A program made the position numbers and the translations under genes. Of a stretch of 64,000 nucleotides of DNA, positions 51,742 to 62,000 are shown one piece after another (position 1 is the stretch's first letter; every line of letters begins with the position of its first letter). Source of the stretch: Bacteroidota bacterium (GTDB lineage Bacteria > Bacteroidota > Bacteroidia > Bacteroidales > P3); NCBI GenBank assembly GCA_017860255.1, contig JAFNAR010000008.1, forward strand, positions 1 to 64,000, given 5' to 3'. The notes beneath the pieces were generated by a model. It made no database searches, had not been told where the DNA came from, and worked only from the letters and a program-made list of their open reading frames with translations.

Positions 51742-54700
51742 ATGCAAAACAAGGGAGCTATTAAAATTATCGTAATTATCTTTTCTTTAGTTTGTTTGTA
51801 TCAACTATCATTCACTTATTTTACTAAAAAAGTAGAAAAGGATGCTAAAGAATATGCATTAAATAGTTATGCTAAAAATCAAGCAAAAACTCTTGCCGCT
51901 GGTAACGCAATAAAAGAACAAGAAATTTTAGATTCAATTTCTAATGAAAGAGAGTTAAATTATTTAGACTCAATTTCTGAGAAACCTGTCTATAATTTTT
52001 TATGGATGCGTCAATTTACATACAAGCAATGTAAGGCAAGAGAAGTTGGGTTAGGACTTGACCTAAAAGGAGGTATGAATGTTAAGATGGAAGTTTCAAC
52101 ATCTGATGTTGTTAAAAATCTTGCTACAAATCCTACCGATCCAGCTTTTTTGAAGATTTATGATAAAGCATTAGAACTACAAAAAAAGACAGGAAGAGAT
52201 TTCTTCACTTCATTCCAAGAAGTAGTACTTAATGAAGGAAATACTGGAAAAGTAAATCTATCTGCTTTTTTCCGTGTTAAATTAAAAGAAAGTGGCATCA
52301 CAACAAATTCCACAAATGAGCAAGTTCTTGCTGCAATTAAGAAAGAATGTACAGATGCTTTTGATAGAACATTCCAAGTTTTAAGTAAACGTATAGATAA
52401 GTTTGGAGTTTCAGAACCAACAATTCAAAAATTAGAATCTTCAGAAAGAATTTTAATTGAACTTCCTGGAGTTTCAGATCCGCAACGTATTAGTCGTTTG
52501 TTGGAAGGAACTGCACAATTAGAGTTTTGGTTAGCAGGTGATGCAGGAAAGGTGTTCCAAGCATTTGGAGCAGCTGATGAGTTTCTTGCTAATGTTGGAG
52601 AAGAAAAAGATACTACAATAGTTAATGATACATTAATTAATATAGATTCTTTACAAACAAAACCACTTGTTAATAAAGATACATTACCAAAAAAATCATT
52701 AGCTAAGAAAGAAACTTTAAAAACTAGACCATTATTAAGTTTATTCACAAGACTAAATAAGGGAGATTTAGCTCCTTCAGTAATTGGTACTGCAACAGCT
52801 GCAGCGAAGAAAGATATTAATCGTCAATTAGAAAGAGCTTCAAAAGTTCTACCTACAGATGTTACATTCTTATGGAGTGCTCAACCAATTCCAAAGACAA
52901 ATGAATTTGAACTATATGTGATACAATATACTAATAAGGCAAAAACTGCACTTTTAGACGGAGATGTTATTGATGATGCACGTCAAGACTTTAATCAACA
53001 AGGACATCCAGTTGTTTCAATGTCGATGAAGGCTGAAGCTGCTAGAAAATGGGAAAAGATAACTGGTTCAAATATTGGTAATAGTATTGCAATTGTTTTG
53101 GATGATGTTGTATATTCTGCGCCAAGAGTAAATAGTGAAATTAGTGGAGGTCGTTCTGAAATATCAGGAAGTTTCACTATAGAAGAAGCAAAGGACTTAG
53201 CAAATATTTTAAAATCTGGTAAATTAACTGCTCCTGCAAAAGTTGTTCAAGAATCTGTTGTTGGTCCATCTCTTGGAGAAGAATCAATTAAAGCTGGATT
53301 TATTTCATTCTTGTTCTCTCTATTAGCAGTATTTTTATTTATGATATTCTTCTATAGTGTAGCTGGTATTGCTGCTTGCATTGCATTGCTATTTAATTTA
53401 TTCTTCCTAATGGGAGTTTTAGCATCAATTGGAGCAGTATTAACTTTATCTGGTATTGCAGGTATTGTTCTTACACTTGCTATGGCAGTTGACGCCAACG
53501 TTATTATTAATGAACGTATAAAAGAAGAACTTGCAGCGGGTAAAAATATTAGTAATGCAATAGCTGATGGTTACAAGGCATCATATTCTGCTATTATTGA
53601 TGGAAATGTGACTACATTATTAACTGGTATCATCTTAGCGTATTTTGGAGCTGGTTCAGTTTTAGGATTTGCAATTACATTATGTATTGGTCTACTTACT
53701 TCTCTATTCACAAGTATTTTTGTAGCACGTTTAGTGATGGAATATATGATAAATAAGAAATCACTTAAAGATAAGCTTAAATTTACAAATAAATTATCTT
53801 CAAAAATTTATCGTGCACCACATTTTCGTTTTGTTGAAAATGCAAAGAAACAGTTAATTATAATGGCTACAGTTGTAATTATTTTAACTGGATTCTTAGT
53901 TGTAAGAGGATTGAATTATGGAATTGACTTTACTGGTGGTCGTACTTATGTTATTAGATACGATCAAGATGTTAATCCAAATGATATTAGACAATCATTG
54001 ACTAAAGAATTTGGTTCTGCTCCTGAAGTTAAATCTTTTGGTCCATCTTATCAAGTTAAGATTACAACTGACTATAAGGTTAAAGAAGATAATGAAGATG
54101 TTAAGAGAGAAGTTATTCAAAAACTATATAATGGTACTAAGACATTCTATAAAAATAAGAATATTACATTAGAAGAATTCCAATCTACTCAAAAATCACC
54201 ACTTGGAATTATTAGTTCTGAAGTTGTTGGACCAACAATAGCTGATGATATTAAGACTTCAGCAATTATAGCGATTATTATTTCATTGATAGCAATATTT
54301 ATTTATGTGGCTATTCGTTTTAGAAATTGGTCATATAGTTTGGGAGGTATTGTAGCTTTAGCATTCGATGCATTCTTTACAATAGGAGTATTTTCAGCAT
54401 TAAATGGAGTATTACCATTTAGTATGGATGTTGACATGAACTTTGTGGCGGCAATTCTTACAATTATAGGATTTTCAATTAATGATACTGTTGTTATCTT
54501 TGACCGTGTTCGTGAAAATACTCACCTTTATCCAAATAGAGATTTTGGTGAAGTTATGAATATGTCAATCAATCAAACTTTAAGTAGAACAATTAACACA
54601 GTATTAACTGTATTTATGTCACTGGTAATTATATTAGTATTTGGAGGAGATGTATTGAGAGGTTTTGCATTTGCTTTGACAATTGGAACCGTTTCAGGTT

Positions 54701-54786
54701 CATTCTCAACATTGTTTATTTCTTCTCCAATTGCATATTTATTAATTAGAAAGCAAAAACAAAAAGAGATAGTAAAAGTTAAATAG
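51742..54786 (+). CDS. secDF: Protein translocase subunit SecDF (fused)
   Basis: A 1014-residue fusion of SecD and SecF, an RND-type, ion-driven helper of the SecYEG translocon. The SecD part has GLGLDLKGGMNVKMEV, the P1 periplasmic domain, and AVDANVIINERIKEEL in its fourth-helix region. The SecF part begins around residue 700 with GIDFTGGRTYVIRYD and has GFSINDTVVIFDRVREN. Twelve helices are expected. Within P1 a Lys/Asp/Thr-rich stretch (about residues 290-335, ending before LLSLFTRLNKGD) is an insertion often seen in Bacteroidetes SecDF. Monocistronic. Confidence 0.97.
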   Translation: MQNKGAIKIIVIIFSLVCLYQLSFTYFTKKVEKDAKEYALNSYAKNQAKTLAAGNAIKEQEILDSISNERELNYLDSISEKPVYNFLWMRQFTYKQCKAREVGLGLDLKGGMNVKMEVSTSDVVKNLATNPTDPAFLKIYDKALELQKKTGRDFFTSFQEVVLNEGNTGKVNLSAFFRVKLKESGITTNSTNEQVLAAIKKECTDAFDRTFQVLSKRIDKFGVSEPTIQKLESSERILIELPGVSDPQRISRLLEGTAQLEFWLAGDAGKVFQAFGAADEFLANVGEEKDTTIVNDTLINIDSLQTKPLVNKDTLPKKSLAKKETLKTRPLLSLFTRLNKGDLAPSVIGTATAAAKKDINRQLERASKVLPTDVTFLWSAQPIPKTNEFELYVIQYTNKAKTALLDGDVIDDARQDFNQQGHPVVSMSMKAEAARKWEKITGSNIGNSIAIVLDDVVYSAPRVNSEISGGRSEISGSFTIEEAKDLANILKSGKLTAPAKVVQESVVGPSLGEESIKAGFISFLFSLLAVFLFMIFFYSVAGIAACIALLFNLFFLMGVLASIGAVLTLSGIAGIVLTLAMAVDANVIINERIKEELAAGKNISNAIADGYKASYSAIIDGNVTTLLTGIILAYFGAGSVLGFAITLCIGLLTSLFTSIFVARLVMEYMINKKSLKDKLKFTNKLSSKIYRAPHFRFVENAKKQLIIMATVVIILTGFLVVRGLNYGIDFTGGRTYVIRYDQDVNPNDIRQSLTKEFGSAPEVKSFGPSYQVKITTDYKVKEDNEDVKREVIQKLYNGTKTFYKNKNITLEEFQSTQKSPLGIISSEVVGPTIADDIKTSAIIAIIISLIAIFIYVAIRFRNWSYSLGGIVALAFDAFFTIGVFSALNGVLPFSMDVDMNFVAAILTIIGFSINDTVVIFDRVRENTHLYPNRDFGEVMNMSINQTLSRTINTVLTVFMSLVIILVFGGDVLRGFAFALTIGTVSGSFSTLFISSPIAYLLIRKQKQKEIVKVK

Positions 54787-54848
54787 AATAATATAGTAGC
54801 GAAAAACTGATAATCGATTAAAGTTTTTTTTAGAAAATAGAATTATAT

Positions 54849-54879
54849 TTTGGTCTTATCAGTTTTTTGTATAAATTTG
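54849..54879 (+). promoter_or_regulatory. Promoter of the 54900 gene
   Basis: TTTG (54849-54852), 19 bp, TAAATTTG (54872-54879): full consensus, only 21 bp before the start codon at 54900. Confidence 0.75.
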
Positions 54880-54899
54880 TGGCAAAATAAAGGTGTAAG

Positions 54900-55247
54900 A
54901 TGAGTGTATATTTAGTACTTGCTTTAATAGGATTTGTATTGATATTCAAAAAGTTGTTTTCTTCTTTTGCTAAGAAAATAATGGAGAATATTCCTCAAAT
55001 GGAAGATCAAATTCCTGATAAAAATATTCATCAACCTGATTTTAGTGACTTTTTTGAAAGAAAAGAAACAATAAAAAAAGTTAAATCTAAAGATAATATT
55101 GAAACCATTGAAAAATATAATAAAATTATTAATACTAAAATAACTAATTCAATTAATGAAGTAGAAATAAAAGAAGAAAATGAATTTGATTTAAGAAAGG
55201 CAGTTATTTATTCTGAGATATTAAATAATCCTTTTCTCTCAAGATAA
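54900..55247 (+). CDS. Small membrane-anchored protein of unknown function
   Basis: A 115-residue protein with one N-terminal helix (YLVLALIGFVLIFKKLF) and a long charged, Lys/Glu-rich tail. The end is FDLRKAVIYSEILNNPFLSR, a motif I recall from small Bacteroidetes proteins that end in a conserved RKAVIYSEIL.PPKA-like sequence. Function unknown. It has its own consensus promoter and lies 52 bp ahead of the large TonB receptor gene, so it may lead that operon. Confidence 0.72.
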   Translation: MSVYLVLALIGFVLIFKKLFSSFAKKIMENIPQMEDQIPDKNIHQPDFSDFFERKETIKKVKSKDNIETIEKYNKIINTKITNSINEVEIKEENEFDLRKAVIYSEILNNPFLSR

Positions 55248-55299
55248 TAAATTGAAAAATTAAATTTCATTCTTTACATAAAAAAATAAATAAAGAAAT

Positions 55300-58200
55300 A
55301 TGTTAAGAAAATTATTCTTTACTCTTGGTTTGTTCTTAACAACCAGTTTAATTTTGTACTCTCAAGGAACATTGACGGGTACAATTACAGATGCTAAAAC
55401 AGGCGAACCTATGCCGTTCGTTAATGTTATTGTTCAACAAAATGGTCAACAAAAAGGTGGAGCCCAAACAGATATGGATGGCAACTACCAAATTAAGCCA
55501 TTAAGTGCGGGTAGCTATGATGTAGTTGCGAGCTTTGTTGGTTACAAAAAGGGGATGAAAACAGGTGTACGTGTAAACGCATCTGGTTATTCCACCGGAG
55601 GTAGTATTGCTCTTGAAGCATCAACTACACAATTAGATGTTGTAGTTATCGAAGCTTATACAGTGCCTCTGATTGACCCTGGTACCCCTGAACAAGGAAA
55701 ACGTATTACCAATGAAGACATCGATAAGATGACTGCGAACACTGTTGAAGGAATTATTGCAACAGTTGGAGGAGTTTCTGATAATGATGGTCAAGCTGGA
55801 ACCACTCGTGGTGAAGGTAGTATGGTAACCTATGTAAATGGAGTTGCTAAAAAAGGAACTGTAAATATTCCTAAACAAGCAATTCAAGAAGTTCAAGTTA
55901 TTCTTGGAGGTACTCCTGCAAGATTTGGTGAATCAATTGGGGGAACAACAAATATTACATTAAGACCTCCTGCAAATAAATTTAATGGAATGGTTGGTTA
56001 TCAAACATCCGAACCTTTTGATACAAGAGGATATCATAGACTTGATGTTTATTTAACAGGACCATTATATAAAAAGAAAACAGCTGATGGTATAGAAAAG
56101 AGTATTATCGGCTTCCGTTTAGCTGGATTCAATTCTTACACTCAAGACCCAAACAATCGTCCAAGTGATAGAGCATTTTATATGCTAAAAGAAGATAAGC
56201 AAAATTTCTTAAATAATAATCCTCTTACTTTTAATTCTGCATCAGGTGCAGTTTATAATACAGCATCATTCTTAAGGTTATCCGATTTTGAACAGGTTGG
56301 AAGAAAACCTAATATGTGGGATAATAATCTTTACTTGGAAGGTGGTTTAGATATTCGTTTTTCTGATAATAGTGCATTATTAATTAATGGTGAATATGTA
56401 AATAGCTTAAGTAAAGATGGATCTTTAAATGGTATGCTTTTAAATAATGCTAATAATTCTGAAACTAAAGACAACAGTTTTATGATAATGGCAGACTTTA
56501 CTCAAAAATTCTCTAATACTTCTGAAACTTCAAAAATTAAAAATATTATATTTAATATTAATGGTTCTTATTCTAGAAGCTATAGAGAAACTTATAATAA
56601 AGATCATGGAGATGATTTATTTAAATATGGTCATATAGGTACTTTCCATACATACAAAAGAAACACTTATCAATTATCAAGAATGGAGATAAATGGTGTA
56701 ATGCAAGATGTAATGGAACATAATGGTTGGTTAGATTATCAAGTAGATTTTACTCCTTCAGATAATAATCCTGGACTTGCAAGATATACTTGGCAATTAT
56801 ATAATGATCCAAGTTTTGCATCGATTAGACCTATGTTATATAATTATGATAATATTAGATCATTCTTAGGATTAACAAATGGTGATGTTCCTAATACAAT
56901 TTATCCAACAACAGATTTTTCTTGGACAAATGTTGGGACACCATATAGTACTTATACAAAAAGTGAAAGACAAGATGTTTATTTCTCAGCAAAAGTTTCT
57001 GCTGATATTGGAAAACATTCATTAGAATTAGGATTCCAATATGACCAATCTACTTATCGTGCATACTCATTAAATGCAAGCGCATTATGGACTATTATGA
57101 AACAAGAAGCAAATTCACATATATTATATAGAGATTTAGCAAATCCAATTATTGATAACTCCGGTTCAATCCCTTATGTAACATACAATAGATCTTATGA
57201 CCAAGCTAGTCAAACATTTTTTGATAGAGCTTTAAGACAAAAATTAGGATTAAGTGTGACAGGAACTGAATTTATTGATATTGATAGTTACGACCCATCA
57301 ACTTTTAGTATGGATATGTTCTCTGCTGATGAGTTATTTAATAATGGAGGAAATAATTCTATTGTAACATATTATGGTTATGATCATAAAGGAAATGTTC
57401 TTAAAGGAAAACAAAATTTACAAAGCTTTTTCTCTGACCCTACAAATAGAACATTAGGTGCATGGCAACCTATTTATATGGCTGGATATATTCAAGATCA
57501 ATTCTTCTTTAAAGATTTAATTTTTAATATTGGTTTACGTGTAGATAGATTTGATGGTAATCAAATGGGACTAAAAGATCCTTATTTGCTTTACTCAGCT
57601 TATACTGCAGGAGAACTTGCAATCCCTAACCGTCCTGCAAATATTGGCGATGATTATGTTGTATATGTAAGTAGTTTAAATGGAAATTCTTCACCTTCCG
57701 ATGTAAACAATGATGGTTTTATTAGAGGATATAGAAATGGAAATACTTGGTATAATGCAAACGGAGAAATAGTATCAGACCCTAAATCAGTTGCTGCAGC
57801 TTCAGGTCAACCTCTTCCTTTCAGAAAAGGAAAATTAAATGACACTGGTTTACCTTATCAAATCTCTACTGATGCATTTGAAGATTATAAACCAATTATT
57901 ATTCCAATGCCTCGTATAGCATTTTCATTCCCTGTTTCTGACAAGTCTGAATTTAAAGCATCATATGATATGATTGCCCGTCGTCCTCAAAACTATTGGC
58001 AGGCAAACTATGTTGATTATTTATTTATGGAAAGACAATCTGGACAAACTTTGAATAACCCTACATTGGAACCAGAAAAAATTACTAACTATGAATTAGG
58101 TTTTACACAAGTATTATCACAATCATCAGTATTGGTTATGTCAGCATATTATAAAGAAACAAGAGATTTGATTGCTTATGTTCAATATGTAGGTGCTGAC

Positions 58201-58974
58201 CCAACATCATTATATTATTCATTCGGTAATCAAGATTTTAGAACAACTAAAGGACTTACTGTTACTTATGAATTAAAACGTTCAAATAATATTCGTATTA
58301 ATGCTAACTACACACTTCAATACGCTGAAGGAACTACAGGTCTTCCAAGAACAACTGTTGTATCTTTAATTCAAGCTGGTTATCCTAATATTAAAATGCT
58401 TTATCCAATCAATGACGATAGAAGACATGAATTTAAACTTCAATTAGACTTCCGTTATTTTGGTGGAAAAGATTATAATGGACCAACAACAAAAAGAGTT
58501 GTTAAAGATAAAGCAACTGGAGAAGACAGATCTCAAGTTATTAATTGGCTACAAAATTTTGGAGTTAACATAACTGGAGTTGCTCAATCAGGAAGACCAT
58601 ACACTAAATATTTCAGTAATACACAAAAAACAATTGTTGGTAGCTTTAATGGAGCTCGTTTACCTTGGGTATTCCGTGTTGATATGAATATTGATAAGAC
58701 TTATAACATAAAAGTAGGTAAAAAAGTAACTCAATTAAACTTATTTGCAAGAATAAGCAACGTGTTAAATATTAAAAATGTTGCTGAAGTATTCGGAGTT
58801 ACTGGAGACCCTGATGATAATGGTTATTTAACTGACCCTGAAACTCAAACTATTATTGCAAACCAATTGGATGAAAATTCATTTAGAGATTACTATATGA
58901 TGTATCTAAATAATTATGAATATAATTATCAACGTCCAAGAATGGTTTACTTGGGAGTAACTTATACATTTTAG
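55300..58974 (+). CDS. TonB-dependent receptor with carboxypeptidase-regulatory-like N-domain
   Basis: A 1224-residue outer-membrane protein with a signal peptide (MLRKLFFTLGLFLTTSLILY). A CarboxypepD_reg-like domain spans about 22-110 (GTLTGTITDAKTGEPMPFVN, GNYQIKPLSAGSYDVVASFV). A plug domain covers about 125-230. A very long barrel follows and ends in GVTYTF. The domain order is that of SusC-like/large TonB receptors, but there is no SusD gene; instead a huge surface protein and a PorV-like protein follow. The first 650 bp seem less AT-rich than the rest. Probably a receptor or assembly platform in a T9SS-linked surface operon. Confidence 0.9.
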   Translation: MLRKLFFTLGLFLTTSLILYSQGTLTGTITDAKTGEPMPFVNVIVQQNGQQKGGAQTDMDGNYQIKPLSAGSYDVVASFVGYKKGMKTGVRVNASGYSTGGSIALEASTTQLDVVVIEAYTVPLIDPGTPEQGKRITNEDIDKMTANTVEGIIATVGGVSDNDGQAGTTRGEGSMVTYVNGVAKKGTVNIPKQAIQEVQVILGGTPARFGESIGGTTNITLRPPANKFNGMVGYQTSEPFDTRGYHRLDVYLTGPLYKKKTADGIEKSIIGFRLAGFNSYTQDPNNRPSDRAFYMLKEDKQNFLNNNPLTFNSASGAVYNTASFLRLSDFEQVGRKPNMWDNNLYLEGGLDIRFSDNSALLINGEYVNSLSKDGSLNGMLLNNANNSETKDNSFMIMADFTQKFSNTSETSKIKNIIFNINGSYSRSYRETYNKDHGDDLFKYGHIGTFHTYKRNTYQLSRMEINGVMQDVMEHNGWLDYQVDFTPSDNNPGLARYTWQLYNDPSFASIRPMLYNYDNIRSFLGLTNGDVPNTIYPTTDFSWTNVGTPYSTYTKSERQDVYFSAKVSADIGKHSLELGFQYDQSTYRAYSLNASALWTIMKQEANSHILYRDLANPIIDNSGSIPYVTYNRSYDQASQTFFDRALRQKLGLSVTGTEFIDIDSYDPSTFSMDMFSADELFNNGGNNSIVTYYGYDHKGNVLKGKQNLQSFFSDPTNRTLGAWQPIYMAGYIQDQFFFKDLIFNIGLRVDRFDGNQMGLKDPYLLYSAYTAGELAIPNRPANIGDDYVVYVSSLNGNSSPSDVNNDGFIRGYRNGNTWYNANGEIVSDPKSVAAASGQPLPFRKGKLNDTGLPYQISTDAFEDYKPIIIPMPRIAFSFPVSDKSEFKASYDMIARRPQNYWQANYVDYLFMERQSGQTLNNPTLEPEKITNYELGFTQVLSQSSVLVMSAYYKETRDLIAYVQYVGADPTSLYYSFGNQDFRTTKGLTVTYELKRSNNIRINANYTLQYAEGTTGLPRTTVVSLIQAGYPNIKMLYPINDDRRHEFKLQLDFRYFGGKDYNGPTTKRVVKDKATGEDRSQVINWLQNFGVNITGVAQSGRPYTKYFSNTQKTIVGSFNGARLPWVFRVDMNIDKTYNIKVGKKVTQLNLFARISNVLNIKNVAEVFGVTGDPDDNGYLTDPETQTIIANQLDENSFRDYYMMYLNNYEYNYQRPRMVYLGVTYTF

Positions 58975-59004
58975 TTAAAATATTAAATAGAAAAATTTTG
59001 CAAG

Positions 59005-62000
59005 ATGAAACATATATTTAAAATAACAACGTTAGTTTTAGTCTGCCTTTTGTTGCAAAATTCTCTTTTTGCAAGAGAATATGTTGGAGCGACTAAAAAA
59101 ACCACAAAATCTGCAAAGGCAGAAACTGGGGTTGAAAGATGTAGAAGAGCTCAAGGTTCGGCTGAATTAAGTATTAATAATGTTAGAGCTCGTATCAATA
59201 CAGGAGGTAATATGTGGTATGATGGAAATACTGCTAGATATTACGTTCCTAAAGATGGTAGTAGTACTGCTATGTTCTGTGCCGCATTATGGATTGGAGG
59301 ACAAGACGAAAATAAACAATTAAGGGTTGCTGCTTTACGTTTTGGTCAAGATGGAGATGATTTTTGGCCTGGTCCTTTAACTGTAGATAAAAATGCTGCA
59401 GTTAATAAATCTGTTTGTGAAAAATGGGATAGACATTTCCGTATTACAAAAGCAGAGGTTGAAGCATTTGTTGCTTCATGTCCAAAGAATGCTCAAGGTC
59501 AAATTATTGGTGGTCCAACTGATCCAAGTTTGATTACGGAAGCTATTAAAACATGGCCTGCTCATCCAGAAAATTATGCTGATTTAAAACAATCAAAATA
59601 TTTAGCACCTTTCAAGGATGTTGATGGAGATGGTGAATATAATTATTCAAAGGGAGATTATCCTTACTATGATTTTAATGGAGACCTTTGTCCAGTTGTT
59701 GCAAAACAAAGTGGTCAAAGATACAATCCAATTAGAACAATGGAAGATTCAATTGGAACAGGAGGAGAACCTGTACATGGTGGTATTTTAGTTGACCAAG
59801 TTTTAAAAGGAGACGAAACTCTTTGGTGGGTGTTTAATGATAAAGGTAATGCGCACACTGAATCAAAATCTCAAAACCCAATTGGTTTGGAAATTCGTGC
59901 TCAAGCTTTCGCTTTCAGTATGAATGATGAAATAAACAATATGACTTTCTATTCATATGAAATTATTAATCGTTCAACATTTACTCTTCAAAATACATAC
60001 TTCAGTCAATGGGTTGACCCAGATTTAGGTTATTCTCAAGATGACTTTGTTGGATGTGATGTTAAAAGAGGTTTAGGTTATTGTTATAATGGAAAAGCAA
60101 CTGATGGACCAGGAACTGGAGCGTATTCAGGAAACCCTCCTGCTGTTGGTATTGACTTTTTCCAAGGACCCTACTTAGATCCAGATGGATTAGATAACCC
60201 TAAAGTTTATATTGATTTAGTATTAGGAAAAGAACCACAAAAATTAGATAAGTATTTAAAAAAAGATGCTAATGGACAACCAATACCTGGAAATTATGAT
60301 ACATTATTAATTACTGCAAACGCTGAAGATTTTATTGATTATTGGTATAATGTAAATGATAAAATTTCAAATGGTGCTAATATTAATGGTGTTAACTTTG
60401 GAAATGGAATTATTGATGATGAACGTTTCGGTATGAGAAGATTTGTTTATTATGAAAATAGTGGACATACAACCAAGGGTGAACCTGATAAAGCAACTGA
60501 CTATTACAACTACTTAAGAGGTATGTGGAAAACTGGTGTTAAGATGACATTTGGTGGAGACGGAACTTCAGGTACTGTTGAATGTGATTTTATGTTCCCA
60601 GGAAATACTGACCCATGGAAATGGGGAACAAAAGGTGTTGACCCTAATATGACAGATCAAAGAGGTTGGACTGAAGAATCTTCAAATAATTCAGCAGGAG
60701 ATAGACGTTTTATGCAATCAGCTGGTCCTTTTGAATTGAAACCAGGAGCAATTAACTATATCACTGTTGGTATTCCTTTTGCTCAAGCAACATCAGGAGG
60801 TCCTTATGCTTCAGTAAATCTTTTAAGACAAATTGATGATAAATGTCAAGCATTATTTGATAACTGCTTTAACTTATTAGAAGGACCAGATGCACCAGAT
60901 TTAACGATAAAAGAACTTAACAGAGAGTTGATCCTTTTCCTTACTAATGATGCACCTTCTTCAAATAACATTAATGAATCATACAATAAGATTGATGTTT
61001 CAATTCCGATTAAATATGAAAATACAAATCTTAAGGATTCAATTTTATATGATAATTCTGGTAATCCATACATTTATACATACGATGCTGATACATCTTG
61101 TATTTACTATAATCAATATTACAAGTTTGAAGGATATCAAATCTTCCAATTAAAAGATAGAACAGTTTCTGTAGCTGATATCTATGATGAAGATAAGGCA
61201 AGATTAGTAGCGCAATGTGACATTAGAAATTTTGATAGCAAGCAAAATGATGCTCCTATTTCAAAATTGATTAACTATTCTAAGGATGATAATATAGGAG
61301 GTTTAGTGCCTAAAGTGATGGTTAATGGATTAAATAAAGGAATTCAACATTCATTTAGAATAAATGAAGATATGTTTGCAACTAGTAATGATAAGACAAT
61401 AGTTAATAATAAAAAATATTATTATGTTGCTGTTGCTTATGCATATAATAACTTTAAACAATATAATCCTGAAGACGCTACAAAACTTGATGGACAAAAA
61501 ACTACTTATTTGGCAAGTAGAAAGACTGGATATGGTAGAAGTATTTCTCCAGTGATTGCAATTCCTCACTTATTAGAACCAGAACAAAATGGAACATTAG
61601 TTCAATCTGCTTATGGAAATAGTCCTGAAATAACTAGAATTGAAGGAAATGGAAATGGAGGAATGATAATTAACTTTAAAAAGGAAACATTAGAACAATT
61701 AATGGGTAAACCTAATGAAGAACCTACTGGTATTTCGTTTGTTCCAGAATTAAAATACGAAAAGAATTTTGGACCTTTGAATATTAAGGTTATTGACCCA
61801 ATTAAACTAAGAACAGGAGCATTTAATATTAAGATAATTCCTTCTGATACATCTTCAAATTTAATGTATGCAAAATGGAAAATTCAGAATGCAGACACTA
61901 ATCTTCCTCTTTACACTGAAAAAATTAATGGAGTTTCTACTGATATATATTCAATAACATCTGATAGAGTAATTGGTGATATTAATGAACAAGTTATCTT